64,000 nucleotides of DNA from Verrucomicrobiota bacterium (GTDB lineage Bacteria > Verrucomicrobiota > Verrucomicrobiia > Verrucomicrobiales > Akkermansiaceae): NCBI GenBank assembly GCA_017301995.1, contig JAFLEH010000022.1:62001-126000 (forward strand). The letters run 5' to 3'. Position numbers and translations under genes: made by a program. The notes beneath the pieces are model-generated. The model made no database searches, was not told the origin of the DNA, and was given only the letters and a program-made list of their open reading frames with translations. How positions within the stretch are numbered: position 1 is the first letter of the stretch; every line of letters starts with the position of its first letter. Shown here piece by piece: positions 38,177 through 45,515 of the stretch.

Positions 38177-39289
38177 TCACGCTTCGTGCTTTTCCGAAGT
38201 CGGCGCCGGTTCGTTTTCCGGGGTTCCGGGCTTCCCGTGCGGGTTTTTCGGTTCCTGACCGGGAACCCTGAATGTGTGTTCCTCCCTCAGGTTGGCGCCT
38301 TCACCCTCCGGCAAGCCGTCGCGGAAGGTTCCGAACCACTTGTCCAGAGGCAGGATGGATTCGCCGTAGTTGCACTCGAAATAGCGGTGGTGCAGATAGT
38401 GGAAATAGGATCCGGTATGGAATTTTTCCCGGATGATCGGACCTTCGAACCCGTCGTGCCCCCCGGCTGGGCCGAGCCCGGCGTGCTGCAGGTTGAACAG
38501 GAAGTGGAACGGATGGGACGGCACGACCCAATGGATGCAGGCCACGCTCAGATAGAGAAACGCCTCCACCGGGTGCATCGCCATACCGGACCAGGGGTTG
38601 GGATTGACGTTTTTGTGATGCAGGGAATGGATCCTCCGGTAGAGCGGTTTCCAATGGATCAGCCGGTGGATCCAGTAGAAATGGAACTCCCGCCAGAGCG
38701 GAATCGCCAGAATCCACAGCCCGAACCAAACCGGGTGCTCGGCGGGACTCAGATAGGGAAGCCGCTGGTTCGCGTACATCCAAAGCGTGATCCACTCGAA
38801 CCCCGTCCAAATCAGCGCCGAAACACCGGCGGTCCAGAAAATGTTGTCTTTCACCTGATCGCCGAACAGGAACGTCCTCGAGTTCCGGGCCGGCCATTTG
38901 GCGTCGTATTTGCCCTTGGTGCCTTCCTTTTTCCAGACGTAGAGCCAGAGGTAATACGCTCCGTACCACAGCCAGATCAGAAGCTCGTTGCGCACGAAAA
39001 CCCATGACATCCACCCCCACTCGAAGGTCTTGCAGGACTCGATCGCCGGTTGGGTTAGAAACCACGATGCCGCGGATGTGGCGAGCAGCATGGCGTTGAG
39101 CGGAAAGGCGTATCCGGGGTGGCCCCACAGCCATTTGAGCACCTCCCAGATCCGCCACGGCCACTGGAAGAGCGGCGCGTAGCGGATCGGATAGGGCGGC
39201 CGCCATTCGCCGCGGGCGTTGCGGATTTCCTCCTCCTTCGTGGACGGCACGATGGCGTTGCGGCTGGTTGATTTTTTTGGGGGCTCCAT
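38177..39289 (-). CDS. Sterol desaturase / fatty acid hydroxylase family membrane protein
   Basis: The 370-residue protein belongs to the di-iron integral-membrane hydroxylase family. It has several long hydrophobic segments and the histidine clusters that bind the iron pair: HFYWIHRLIHW, then RIHSLHHKNVNPNPW (HxxHH), then HYLHHRYFECNYG (HxxHH). The spacing is as in fatty-acid or sterol hydroxylases and carotenoid-type enzymes. The N-terminal 40 and C-terminal 45 residues are polar. It should act in the inner membrane on a lipid; the substrate is not evident. It is convergent with hpf and appears monocistronic. Confidence 0.88.
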   Translation of the reverse strand: MEPPKKSTSRNAIVPSTKEEEIRNARGEWRPPYPIRYAPLFQWPWRIWEVLKWLWGHPGYAFPLNAMLLATSAASWFLTQPAIESCKTFEWGWMSWVFVRNELLIWLWYGAYYLWLYVWKKEGTKGKYDAKWPARNSRTFLFGDQVKDNIFWTAGVSALIWTGFEWITLWMYANQRLPYLSPAEHPVWFGLWILAIPLWREFHFYWIHRLIHWKPLYRRIHSLHHKNVNPNPWSGMAMHPVEAFLYLSVACIHWVVPSHPFHFLFNLQHAGLGPAGGHDGFEGPIIREKFHTGSYFHYLHHRYFECNYGESILPLDKWFGTFRDGLPEGEGANLREEHTFRVPGQEPKNPHGKPGTPENEPAPTSEKHEA

Positions 39290-39581
39290 GGTCGGGGGGA
39301 TGTGTTGTTAGATGAGCGGCGAATCGGGATGGCTTGCGGCGAATGCCGGGAACCAAGGTGGGAAAACAGCGAGCTTAGCGGCGGATGCCCAAGCGTCAAT
39401 GTACAAGCGGCTAAAATCAAACCACGCGCGGCATGGGACGCCGGCGGCTGGCGCCTCAAACCCGATGGATGCGATAAATCTCCCACGCGGCCGTTTTCAC
39501 GGAACATCCGGCCGCAAACCGAATTATTGCGCTGACACGGGCAGCCAATTGTGGTTTGCTCCGGGCGAGGTTACCGCGCCC

Positions 39582-40493
39582 ATGACGAAGTCGTTCGTAA
39601 TCAGTTGTGAATACGCCACCTGCGCGATTCCCGAGGCCTATCGGGAATTGTATCAGGAGGTCGAGGAATTGGTGACATCGCCCGAGGGCTGGGACTCGGG
39701 CGCGCTCAATCTGGCCCAGGCGTTCGCCATGCGCTTCCGCACCCAGTTGATCCATGGCAATCATACCCGTTTGCTCATCGACCTCGACCGCGACGGCGAG
39801 GACCGCTGGAGCCCGTATTCCGTCCAAATCCCGGAGGCGTCACGCCTGCGGTTGGCCGACCGCGAGGAAGGTACCTACCGCCTGATGCTCCGCCAGCGGA
39901 TCGAGGACGATCTGCGCCGCAACGATCTGGTGTGCCATATTTCCGTGCGTACCGTCGAAGCAACCGACGGTCGGGTGACCGTTGAATCGTTCGACCCCGG
40001 GTCGTTCGGCGAGGCCATGGCCGACGCGTGGCGCACCCGCCTGCTTCAGGCCGGTATCGAAGCCGGCCATAACGCGGCCGAAGGATCCGCGCTCGCGGCG
40101 GAGCTGGGCGGCACATTTCCACGCGACCGCTATGGATTTGTTAGGGTAAGGGTCGCGCAATCGTATTTCCTTGAAGGCCGACCCCTGAAGTGGGAGGCCG
40201 TGAAGCGGGTGCTGCTGGACACCTTGCAAGCCGCCGCCGACGATTGCGAAGCCCATTTCGTGTTCGAACCGGAACCCGAAGCCGAAGCCGAACCGGCCCC
40301 CCCTGCGGACCCGCCCGCGGAAGCCCCCGAAGCATCCGAACCTTCCGCCGAACCGGAGTCCTTTTCCCAAGAAACCACGCCGGACACATCCGCGTCAGAA
40401 CCGCCACCCGGGGCGGAAGCCGAACCGGTCGGGGAAACGGATACCCAGGAAGCCCCGCTCGTCGAGCCCAGCGGCCAGGGCTTGCTTTTCTAA
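39582..40493 (+). CDS. N-formylglutamate amidohydrolase-like protein with acidic Pro-rich tail
   Basis: The first ~215 residues look like a divergent member of the N-formylglutamate amidohydrolase superfamily, zinc enzymes hydrolysing N-acyl amino acids. Supporting segments are VISCEYATCAIPEAYRELY (the usual T/SCEHGG...P position), NLAQAFAMRFRTQLIHGNHT and RLLIDLDRDGEDRWSPYS. The metal-binding His of the classical CEHGG motif is replaced (CEYAT), so activity is uncertain. The last ~80 residues are Glu/Pro/Ala-rich and probably disordered. The frame is open upstream to 39312, but the ATG at 39582 begins the recognisable domain. ClpS starts 95 bases downstream on the same strand. Confidence 0.6.
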   Translation: MTKSFVISCEYATCAIPEAYRELYQEVEELVTSPEGWDSGALNLAQAFAMRFRTQLIHGNHTRLLIDLDRDGEDRWSPYSVQIPEASRLRLADREEGTYRLMLRQRIEDDLRRNDLVCHISVRTVEATDGRVTVESFDPGSFGEAMADAWRTRLLQAGIEAGHNAAEGSALAAELGGTFPRDRYGFVRVRVAQSYFLEGRPLKWEAVKRVLLDTLQAAADDCEAHFVFEPEPEAEAEPAPPADPPAEAPEASEPSAEPESFSQETTPDTSASEPPPGAEAEPVGETDTQEAPLVEPSGQGLLF

Positions 40494-40588
40494 CATTCTT
40501 GACCGTCCGCCACTGTCTGTTAGTTCCCGCGCGCTTGACTCGCGTTCCGTCCGTGGCAGGTTGGGTGCCCGCTCTTTCGCACACCCCC

Positions 40589-40870
40589 ATGTCCGATTCC
40601 GACACGCTGATCCTGCCGCGCGAGGACGTCGCTCTCGACGTTCCCTGGAATGTGGTTGTGCATGACGATCCGGTGAACCTGATGGGTTATGTGACATGGG
40701 TCTTGATGAAAGTGTTCGGTTATCCGGAAGCCAAAGCGGCCAAGCTGATGATGGAGGTTCACACGCTGGGCCGCTCGGTGGTCTGGACCGGAGGCCGCGA
40801 GCGGGCGGAGTTCTTCGCCCAACAACTCCAAAGCCACCAACTCACCACCTCGATCGAAAAATCCGCATGA
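40589..40870 (+). CDS. clpS: ClpS adaptor of the ClpAP/ClpCP protease
   Basis: A 93-residue adaptor that delivers N-degron substrates to Clp AAA+ proteases. The core WNVVVHDDPVNLMGYVTWVL matches the ClpS (x)(V/L)xNDD(x)(N)xxxxV motif, followed by MEVHTLGRSVVWTGGRERAE, the conserved histidine and Glu region. A ~20-residue flexible N-terminus precedes it, as usual. The stop codon overlaps the next start (ATGA), so it is coupled to the DUF2017 gene. The Clp ATPase is not in the window. Confidence 0.93.
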   Translation: MSDSDTLILPREDVALDVPWNVVVHDDPVNLMGYVTWVLMKVFGYPEAKAAKLMMEVHTLGRSVVWTGGRERAEFFAQQLQSHQLTTSIEKSA

Positions 40871-41334
40871 AACTCTCCGCCTCTCCGATGGATGGGATCG
40901 AACTGATCCTGGAGGAGCCTCACGACTGGCTGATGGTGATGGCCGTTCTTCACGACGCGAACGACCGGGATTTCGATCTGGCGGGTTCGCTTGGAGCGGC
41001 GGCGGAAGCGTCGGGACAGTGGGAGGATTGGAAAGAATGGGTGCTGCCCGATCTGCGCGAGGGCTTCGCCGACAACCTCCGTCATGTTGTTAGGGTGATC
41101 AAGGACGCCCAAAGCGAGGCGTTTCCGGGGCCGGGGTCGATCAAGATCCCGCCCGACGACTATTTCCCCTGGTATGCCACCCTCAACCAGGCCCGGTTGG
41201 CGCTGGAGGCCAAGTACCGGCTCACCGCCGATCCACCCGCCCCGGACCAGAATGCCGACCGCTGGGCCGCGTTCGTTCGATCGCAGTTCTACAGCATGCT
41301 GCAGTCCCAGTTTCTCAATCTCGGCCTGGGGTGA
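40867..41334 (+). CDS. DUF2017-family protein coupled to ClpS
   Basis: The 155-residue helical protein has the DUF2017 layout (MDGIELILEEPHDWLMVMAV near the start, WVLPDLREGFADNLRHVVRV in the middle, NQARLALEAKYRL late). DUF2017 has no firmly established role but is often encoded directly after clpS, for example in actinobacteria. The ATGA overlap here shows the same coupling. It may therefore take part in adaptor or protease function. The 3' end overlaps the convergent tcdA gene by 20 bases. Confidence 0.82.
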   Translation: MKLSASPMDGIELILEEPHDWLMVMAVLHDANDRDFDLAGSLGAAAEASGQWEDWKEWVLPDLREGFADNLRHVVRVIKDAQSEAFPGPGSIKIPPDDYFPWYATLNQARLALEAKYRLTADPPAPDQNADRWAAFVRSQFYSMLQSQFLNLGLG

Positions 41335-42154
41335 TTCCTGGCGCGCGCGGAGGAGGCTCGAGCGCGATCCGTTCGATCACGAGGCCCGCGGCGATGAGGC
41401 CGAAACATCCGGTCACATGGGCGGCGGTGCCGAGGCCCGTGGTGCAGTTCAGACGGGTGGAGCCATCCGCCGGGCGATCCGGAGAAACCCCGCCGTCACA
41501 TTGGTCGAAGACCGGCGGTTCGTCGGAAAACACCGCCTCGACTCCGAAGGGTTCGGGCTTTCCGCCTTGGGGGACCTTTGGAAACCCGTGATCCGCGCGC
41601 AGCGATTTGCGAACCTGTCCTAACAACGGATCCTTGCCGCTGAACGCCAGATCGGCCACCCGGATGCGCGTGGGATCGCGCCGCCCGCCCGCGCCACCGC
41701 AGGTGACGGTTGTGAGACCGCGGCGGATGCATTCCGCCAGCAGCAAGCTCTTGTGGGCGGTGGTGTCGATGGCATCCACCACGGCATCGAATCCGGGGGC
41801 GAGAATCTCCGCCGCGGTCCGGGCGGTGAAAAACGCGTGGATTTCGGCCACATCGCATCCCGGATGGATCGCGCGCAGACGTTCCGCCATCGCCGTGGTT
41901 TTCGGTCGGCCGAGCTGGCCATCCAGCGCGTGGACCTGGCGGTTCACGTTGGTGACGCAGATATCGTCCAGATCCACCAGCGTCAGGTGGCCCACGCCGG
42001 AGCGAGCCAGCCCTTCCGCCACCCACGACCCGACCCCGCCGATCCCGATCACGGCGACCCGCGCGTCTGCCAGGCGCGCCAAGCCCGCACGCCCATACAA
42101 CCGGGCGACGCCGCCGAATCGGTTCTGGTGATCCTGATCGTGTGTCACGCGCAA
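41315..42154 (-). CDS. tcdA: tRNA threonylcarbamoyladenosine dehydratase
   Basis: TcdA, an E1-like ATP-dependent enzyme, converts t6A37 of tRNAs to cyclic ct6A. The 279-residue protein has the Rossmann nucleotide site VAVIGIGGVGSWVAEGLARSG (about residues 33-53), LVDLDDICVTNVNRQ (the E1 signature), and VVDAIDTTAHKSLLL with CGGAGGRRDPT. The C-terminal half carries GFPKVPQGGKPEPF and a Cys-rich tail typical of the group. Annotated from a TTG start at 42154; an alternative GTG at 42148 is possible. It stands alone on the minus strand, four bases before the end of the permease gene. Related ThiF/MoeB enzymes are distinguishable by their genetic context. Confidence 0.9.
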   Translation of the reverse strand: MRVTHDQDHQNRFGGVARLYGRAGLARLADARVAVIGIGGVGSWVAEGLARSGVGHLTLVDLDDICVTNVNRQVHALDGQLGRPKTTAMAERLRAIHPGCDVAEIHAFFTARTAAEILAPGFDAVVDAIDTTAHKSLLLAECIRRGLTTVTCGGAGGRRDPTRIRVADLAFSGKDPLLGQVRKSLRADHGFPKVPQGGKPEPFGVEAVFSDEPPVFDQCDGGVSPDRPADGSTRLNCTTGLGTAAHVTGCFGLIAAGLVIERIALEPPPRAPGITPGRD

Positions 42155-42158
42155 TGCC

Positions 42159-43721
42159 TCAGTGTCCCTTGGTCACGCGGGTTCCCACGACTCCGGAGGA
42201 ACCGCTGAGCCTCGACCACGAAAACCCGTAAACGGCCACCAGCACAAAGCAAACCATCGGCACGATGAAGCCGGCTGACATGCCGTGAACGTCGGCCACA
42301 TGTCCCATGAACTTGGGCATGATCGCGCCTCCCATGATCGCCATGACGATGAAGGAGGACGCTTTCTTGGCACGCGCGCCGAGCCCGTGGATGCCGAGCG
42401 AGAAAATCGTCGGGAAGGTGATGGACATGAAGAAATAGGTCAGGAACAGCGCCATCGCGGAGAGCCATCCGAGTTTGGCGAACACCAGCAGGCTGCACAG
42501 GGCGGATAGAGTCGCGAAATACCCCAAAACCACGTGTGCCGAGAACCTTGCGAGCAAGGCCGCTCCGACAAGTCTTCCTAACAGGAAACAGGCGAAGCCC
42601 ACCGAGGCGAGATTCGATGCCCCTTTGTTGCTCAGGCCGAGAATGCCATTTTTGTGAACCTCGAACCATTCGCCGAACATTCCGGACTTGAACGACTCGG
42701 GCACCGCCGGGATTTGCGAAGTCATGTAGTTGATGAAATAGGCGAAGATGCCGCATTGGGCAGCCACATAAAAGAATTGTGCAAGCGTGGATCCGGAAAA
42801 ATGCGGGTGGCTCCAGATGCTGTGGTTGGTGACTTTGCCGGTGTTGGGCAGGCATATGGCGAGTCCGATTGCAAACAGAGAGGCCGACGCATAGAGCAGC
42901 GCCTGATTTTCGGTTAGTCCGAGCGCGCCTCCGACCGACGGGATCGCGACGATGGCCGACACGATCATTCCAACCGCAACCGAGAGCACGGCGATGTTTG
43001 CCAGGAGCAAGGCCAGCGCCACCGGGCGGTTGGCAGGCGGCGCATAGGCCATATCAGGATCGCTGTCATCCAGGTGAAATTCGTCCTCGGACTTCAGGTC
43101 GGGCATTTTCATGGCGAAAAACACCACGGAGAGCAGCAGGACAAACGCGCCCACCGCCGCGTAGGGAATCCACAGGGTTTCGGATCCGGTACTCTTGCCA
43201 CTGGAGTCCAAACTATAAAAGAACTGAGCTCCGGCGATCGGACCGAAGATCCAGCCCACTCCGTTGCAGGACTGCGCCAGGTTGATGCGGGTTGCGGCGA
43301 ATTGTTTGGGGCCGAGAACCGTTGTGTAGGGATTGGCGACCGTCTCGAGGAACGTCAAGCCGGACGCGATGACGCAGACACCCAGCAAGAACGCGGGAAA
43401 GGTTGCGATTTTTGTGGCCGGAATGAACCAGAATCCACCCACGGCGACCATGAGCAATCCGGCGATGATCCCTCCTTTGTATCCGAGTTTGCTCGCCAGC
43501 CAGCCTGCGGGCATGGCCATAAGGAAATACCCCAGATAGTGCGCGAATTGCACCCACGCCGACTGGGCGAGCGTCAAACCGAGTTCTTCCTGAAAGTGCT
43601 TGTCCATCACGTCGATCATTCCGTTGCAGAATCCCCACAGGAGAAATAACGAACTGACGAGGACGAAGGTGACGACATGGCTTCTGCCGTCTGGCGTGGT
43701 GAATAGACCAGATTTGTTCAT
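42159..43721 (-). CDS. Major facilitator superfamily sugar permease, fucose/glucose:H+ symporter (FHS) type
   Basis: A ~520-residue protein with about 12 hydrophobic helices. FVLVSSLFLLWGFCNGMIDV and LTLAQSAWVQFAHYLGYFLM match FucP/GluP-type transporters. FLETVANPYTTVLGP...RINLAQSCNGVGWIFGPI is the most characteristic FHS signature. A central hydrophilic loop of ~40 residues (PDLKSEDEFHLDDSDPDMAY) is longer than in FucP. The likely role is H+-coupled uptake of a sugar such as L-fucose, glucose or galactose; which one is unclear. The ATG at 43721 begins just before the first helix. It lies divergent to the RDD gene across a region with TTGGC...GCCAA inverted repeats. Confidence 0.87.
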   Translation of the reverse strand: MNKSGLFTTPDGRSHVVTFVLVSSLFLLWGFCNGMIDVMDKHFQEELGLTLAQSAWVQFAHYLGYFLMAMPAGWLASKLGYKGGIIAGLLMVAVGGFWFIPATKIATFPAFLLGVCVIASGLTFLETVANPYTTVLGPKQFAATRINLAQSCNGVGWIFGPIAGAQFFYSLDSSGKSTGSETLWIPYAAVGAFVLLLSVVFFAMKMPDLKSEDEFHLDDSDPDMAYAPPANRPVALALLLANIAVLSVAVGMIVSAIVAIPSVGGALGLTENQALLYASASLFAIGLAICLPNTGKVTNHSIWSHPHFSGSTLAQFFYVAAQCGIFAYFINYMTSQIPAVPESFKSGMFGEWFEVHKNGILGLSNKGASNLASVGFACFLLGRLVGAALLARFSAHVVLGYFATLSALCSLLVFAKLGWLSAMALFLTYFFMSITFPTIFSLGIHGLGARAKKASSFIVMAIMGGAIMPKFMGHVADVHGMSAGFIVPMVCFVLVAVYGFSWSRLSGSSGVVGTRVTKGH

Positions 43722-43973
43722 GATATATTGAGGCTTTGGCGGTTGGCGGGTTAAACGGTGGCGGAAGCGTGCCGGTCGGCCGGGGCCGGGGCAAGCACCA
43801 TTTGCGTGATGTCCGCTGAAAGGTGAAAATACATGTCCTCCTCTGGCAGCGCCCATTCCCCGCAGTCGGGCTCGCGGGAGTTTGGCTGAAGCGGGCGTCA
43901 TTCGTGCGTGAGGGCCTGTATCAAGAGGACGGATGCGTGAGTACGCCGCGATCTTTGCCTGAACCGTTTAATT

Positions 43974-44038
43974 TTGGCTTGCCAAGGGGCCGGAATTTGA
44001 TTTCCTACGGGTACCCAACCGCTGTTGGCGATGCCAAC
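43974..44038. promoter_or_regulatory. Two TTGGC-GCCAA inverted repeats in a divergent intergenic region
   Basis: TTGGCTTGCCAA (43974-43985) and GTTGGCGATGCCAAC (44024-44038) share the same half-sites with spacers of 2 and 3 bases. Their centres lie ~51 bases apart, about five helical turns. They sit between the divergent sugar permease and RDD genes, a layout typical of paired operators for a repressor. No regulator gene is adjacent. The rest of 43722-44050 holds no gene. Confidence 0.45.
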
Positions 44039-44050
44039 GGCCACCCCCCC

Positions 44051-44509
44051 ATGAAAGCCCAACGTCACTTCCGCACCAGTATGGTGAAGCGTACGCTTGC
44101 CATGCTCATTGATTACATGCCGATCCTGCTGCTCGGCTATCTGGTTTGCGTCGGATTGTTCAACGTCAATCCGCTGTTATACAATGAACTCGGCTCCACG
44201 GCCGCCGAGCGTGTCGCGTCCTACCATGCCGCGCTGATGCTTTCGGCCTGCGTGCACTTGGTCTGGTTCCTGTATGGGACGGTGGCCGAGGCGTTGCCGG
44301 GAGGGGCCACGTTTGGCAAACGGATGATGGGCCTGAGGGTCTATACGATGCGCGGCGGCAACCTGTCGATCGGAGGCAGCGTGGTTCGGAATTTCTCGAA
44401 GCTCGTGTCGATGGTGCCAATGTCGATCGGGTTTTTCTGGGCCATCGTCTCGCCCGGCAGTCGGGCGTGGCATGACTATTTTGCGCGGGCGATCGTGGCG
44501 GAAGTGTGA
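44051..44509 (+). CDS. RDD-family membrane protein
   Basis: A 152-residue integral membrane protein with the RDD domain. RTLAMLIDYMPILLLGY holds the Arg and Asp of the first helix. GKRMMGLRVYTMRGG lies in the loop between helices two and three, and RAWHDYFARAIVAEV is the usual end. About three hydrophobic helices are visible. RDD proteins are poorly understood; some are linked to Na+(Li+)/H+ exchange. The frame is open upstream to 43823, but the ATG at 44051 begins the domain. It is convergent with the Wzz-like gene. Confidence 0.84.
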   Translation: MKAQRHFRTSMVKRTLAMLIDYMPILLLGYLVCVGLFNVNPLLYNELGSTAAERVASYHAALMLSACVHLVWFLYGTVAEALPGGATFGKRMMGLRVYTMRGGNLSIGGSVVRNFSKLVSMVPMSIGFFWAIVSPGSRAWHDYFARAIVAEV

Positions 44510-44520
44510 GCCGGCCGATT

Positions 44521-45408
44521 CTACCAATTGACTTCCGGTGTGGCGTTGACGCCCGCGTCCCGGGTCGCCGCGCGGCGGACTTTCAGGTGGCGGGTGAGCG
44601 CCGCCGCGGCGATGGCGAGGATCATTCCGGTTAGAAGCGCGCCGTTGCTCCAAGTCCCGAAAAGGGCGGCCACATCAGGTGAAACCGCCTTGGTGGCCAT
44701 CACCGGTTCCTCATGGATCACCAGCGGAATGGAGCGGGTTTCGCGCTGCGCGATGAGGCGCGCCTCCTCGTCGCGCATGGCCTTTTCGAGCGACCGCTCG
44801 CGATCAAGTTTGAGCCGGATGCCGTCCGGCACCGCCGGGTTCTCCGGTTTCCGCGCGAGACAGGCGGCCAAGTCCTGCTCGTATTGCTCCGCGTTGAGCC
44901 GATGGATCTCCGCCTTGTTGGATGCGAGATCGATGGACTTCGTGCAGAATTCGCGCGCCGCATCGCGCATGTGCCGACCCCACGCCCTAACCACTTCGGC
45001 GGCGATATCGCGCGCGTCCGCCGGGCTCTGGTTGCGAGCGGTCACTTCCACGAGCTTTCCATTCGCCTGGACGGTGGCGGTGGTGGTGTTTCGGAGAATT
45101 CCGCACACCGTTTCCGGATCGTAACCCCATCGTTTCTCCAATTCGAGGGTAGCCGACGCCGCCATCAGATTCTTCTTTGAAACCATGATGGCGCACACCG
45201 TTTCCGGATCGGTCGCGCCGATGGTTAGGCCGGGCATGGCGCCCGGCTCAGCCACGCAACGGGATTCGTAAGAGCGGGGCGCCACCATGCAAACGATGCC
45301 CGCGAGCACCAGACCGAGAACATACACCGCAGCCAGGGTGGATAGAAAAACGCCGCGTTCGGTGTAGAGAAATCCCACCCGACGGATAATGGAGGCCCTT
45401 GCGCTCAT
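44521..45408 (-). CDS. Wzz-like polysaccharide co-polymerase type membrane protein
   Basis: The 295-residue protein has two transmembrane helices near its ends (FLSTLAAVYVLGLVLAGIVC, and ALLTGMILAIAAAAL near residue 255). Between them is a periplasmic region with a predicted coiled coil (KSIDLASNKAEIHRLNAEQY, RERSLEKAMRDEEARLIAQR). This is the architecture of chain-length determinants (Wzz/PCP). DPETVC occurs twice (near residues 67 and 97), an internal repeat. No tyrosine kinase domain or polysaccharide genes are adjacent, so the role in exopolysaccharide or lipopolysaccharide length control is an inference. Conserved Wzz proline motifs are not evident. Confidence 0.6.
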   Translation of the reverse strand: MSARASIIRRVGFLYTERGVFLSTLAAVYVLGLVLAGIVCMVAPRSYESRCVAEPGAMPGLTIGATDPETVCAIMVSKKNLMAASATLELEKRWGYDPETVCGILRNTTTATVQANGKLVEVTARNQSPADARDIAAEVVRAWGRHMRDAAREFCTKSIDLASNKAEIHRLNAEQYEQDLAACLARKPENPAVPDGIRLKLDRERSLEKAMRDEEARLIAQRETRSIPLVIHEEPVMATKAVSPDVAALFGTWSNGALLTGMILAIAAAALTRHLKVRRAATRDAGVNATPEVNW

Positions 45409-45515
45409 ACGGGGAAACTGACCTTTCCCAGCCTGGGGGTCAAGCTCCGTTTCACAGCCGGATACCCCATCCCGATTCCCGTTGATTTACCGCCGGATCC
45501 GGTTAGCATGACGCC

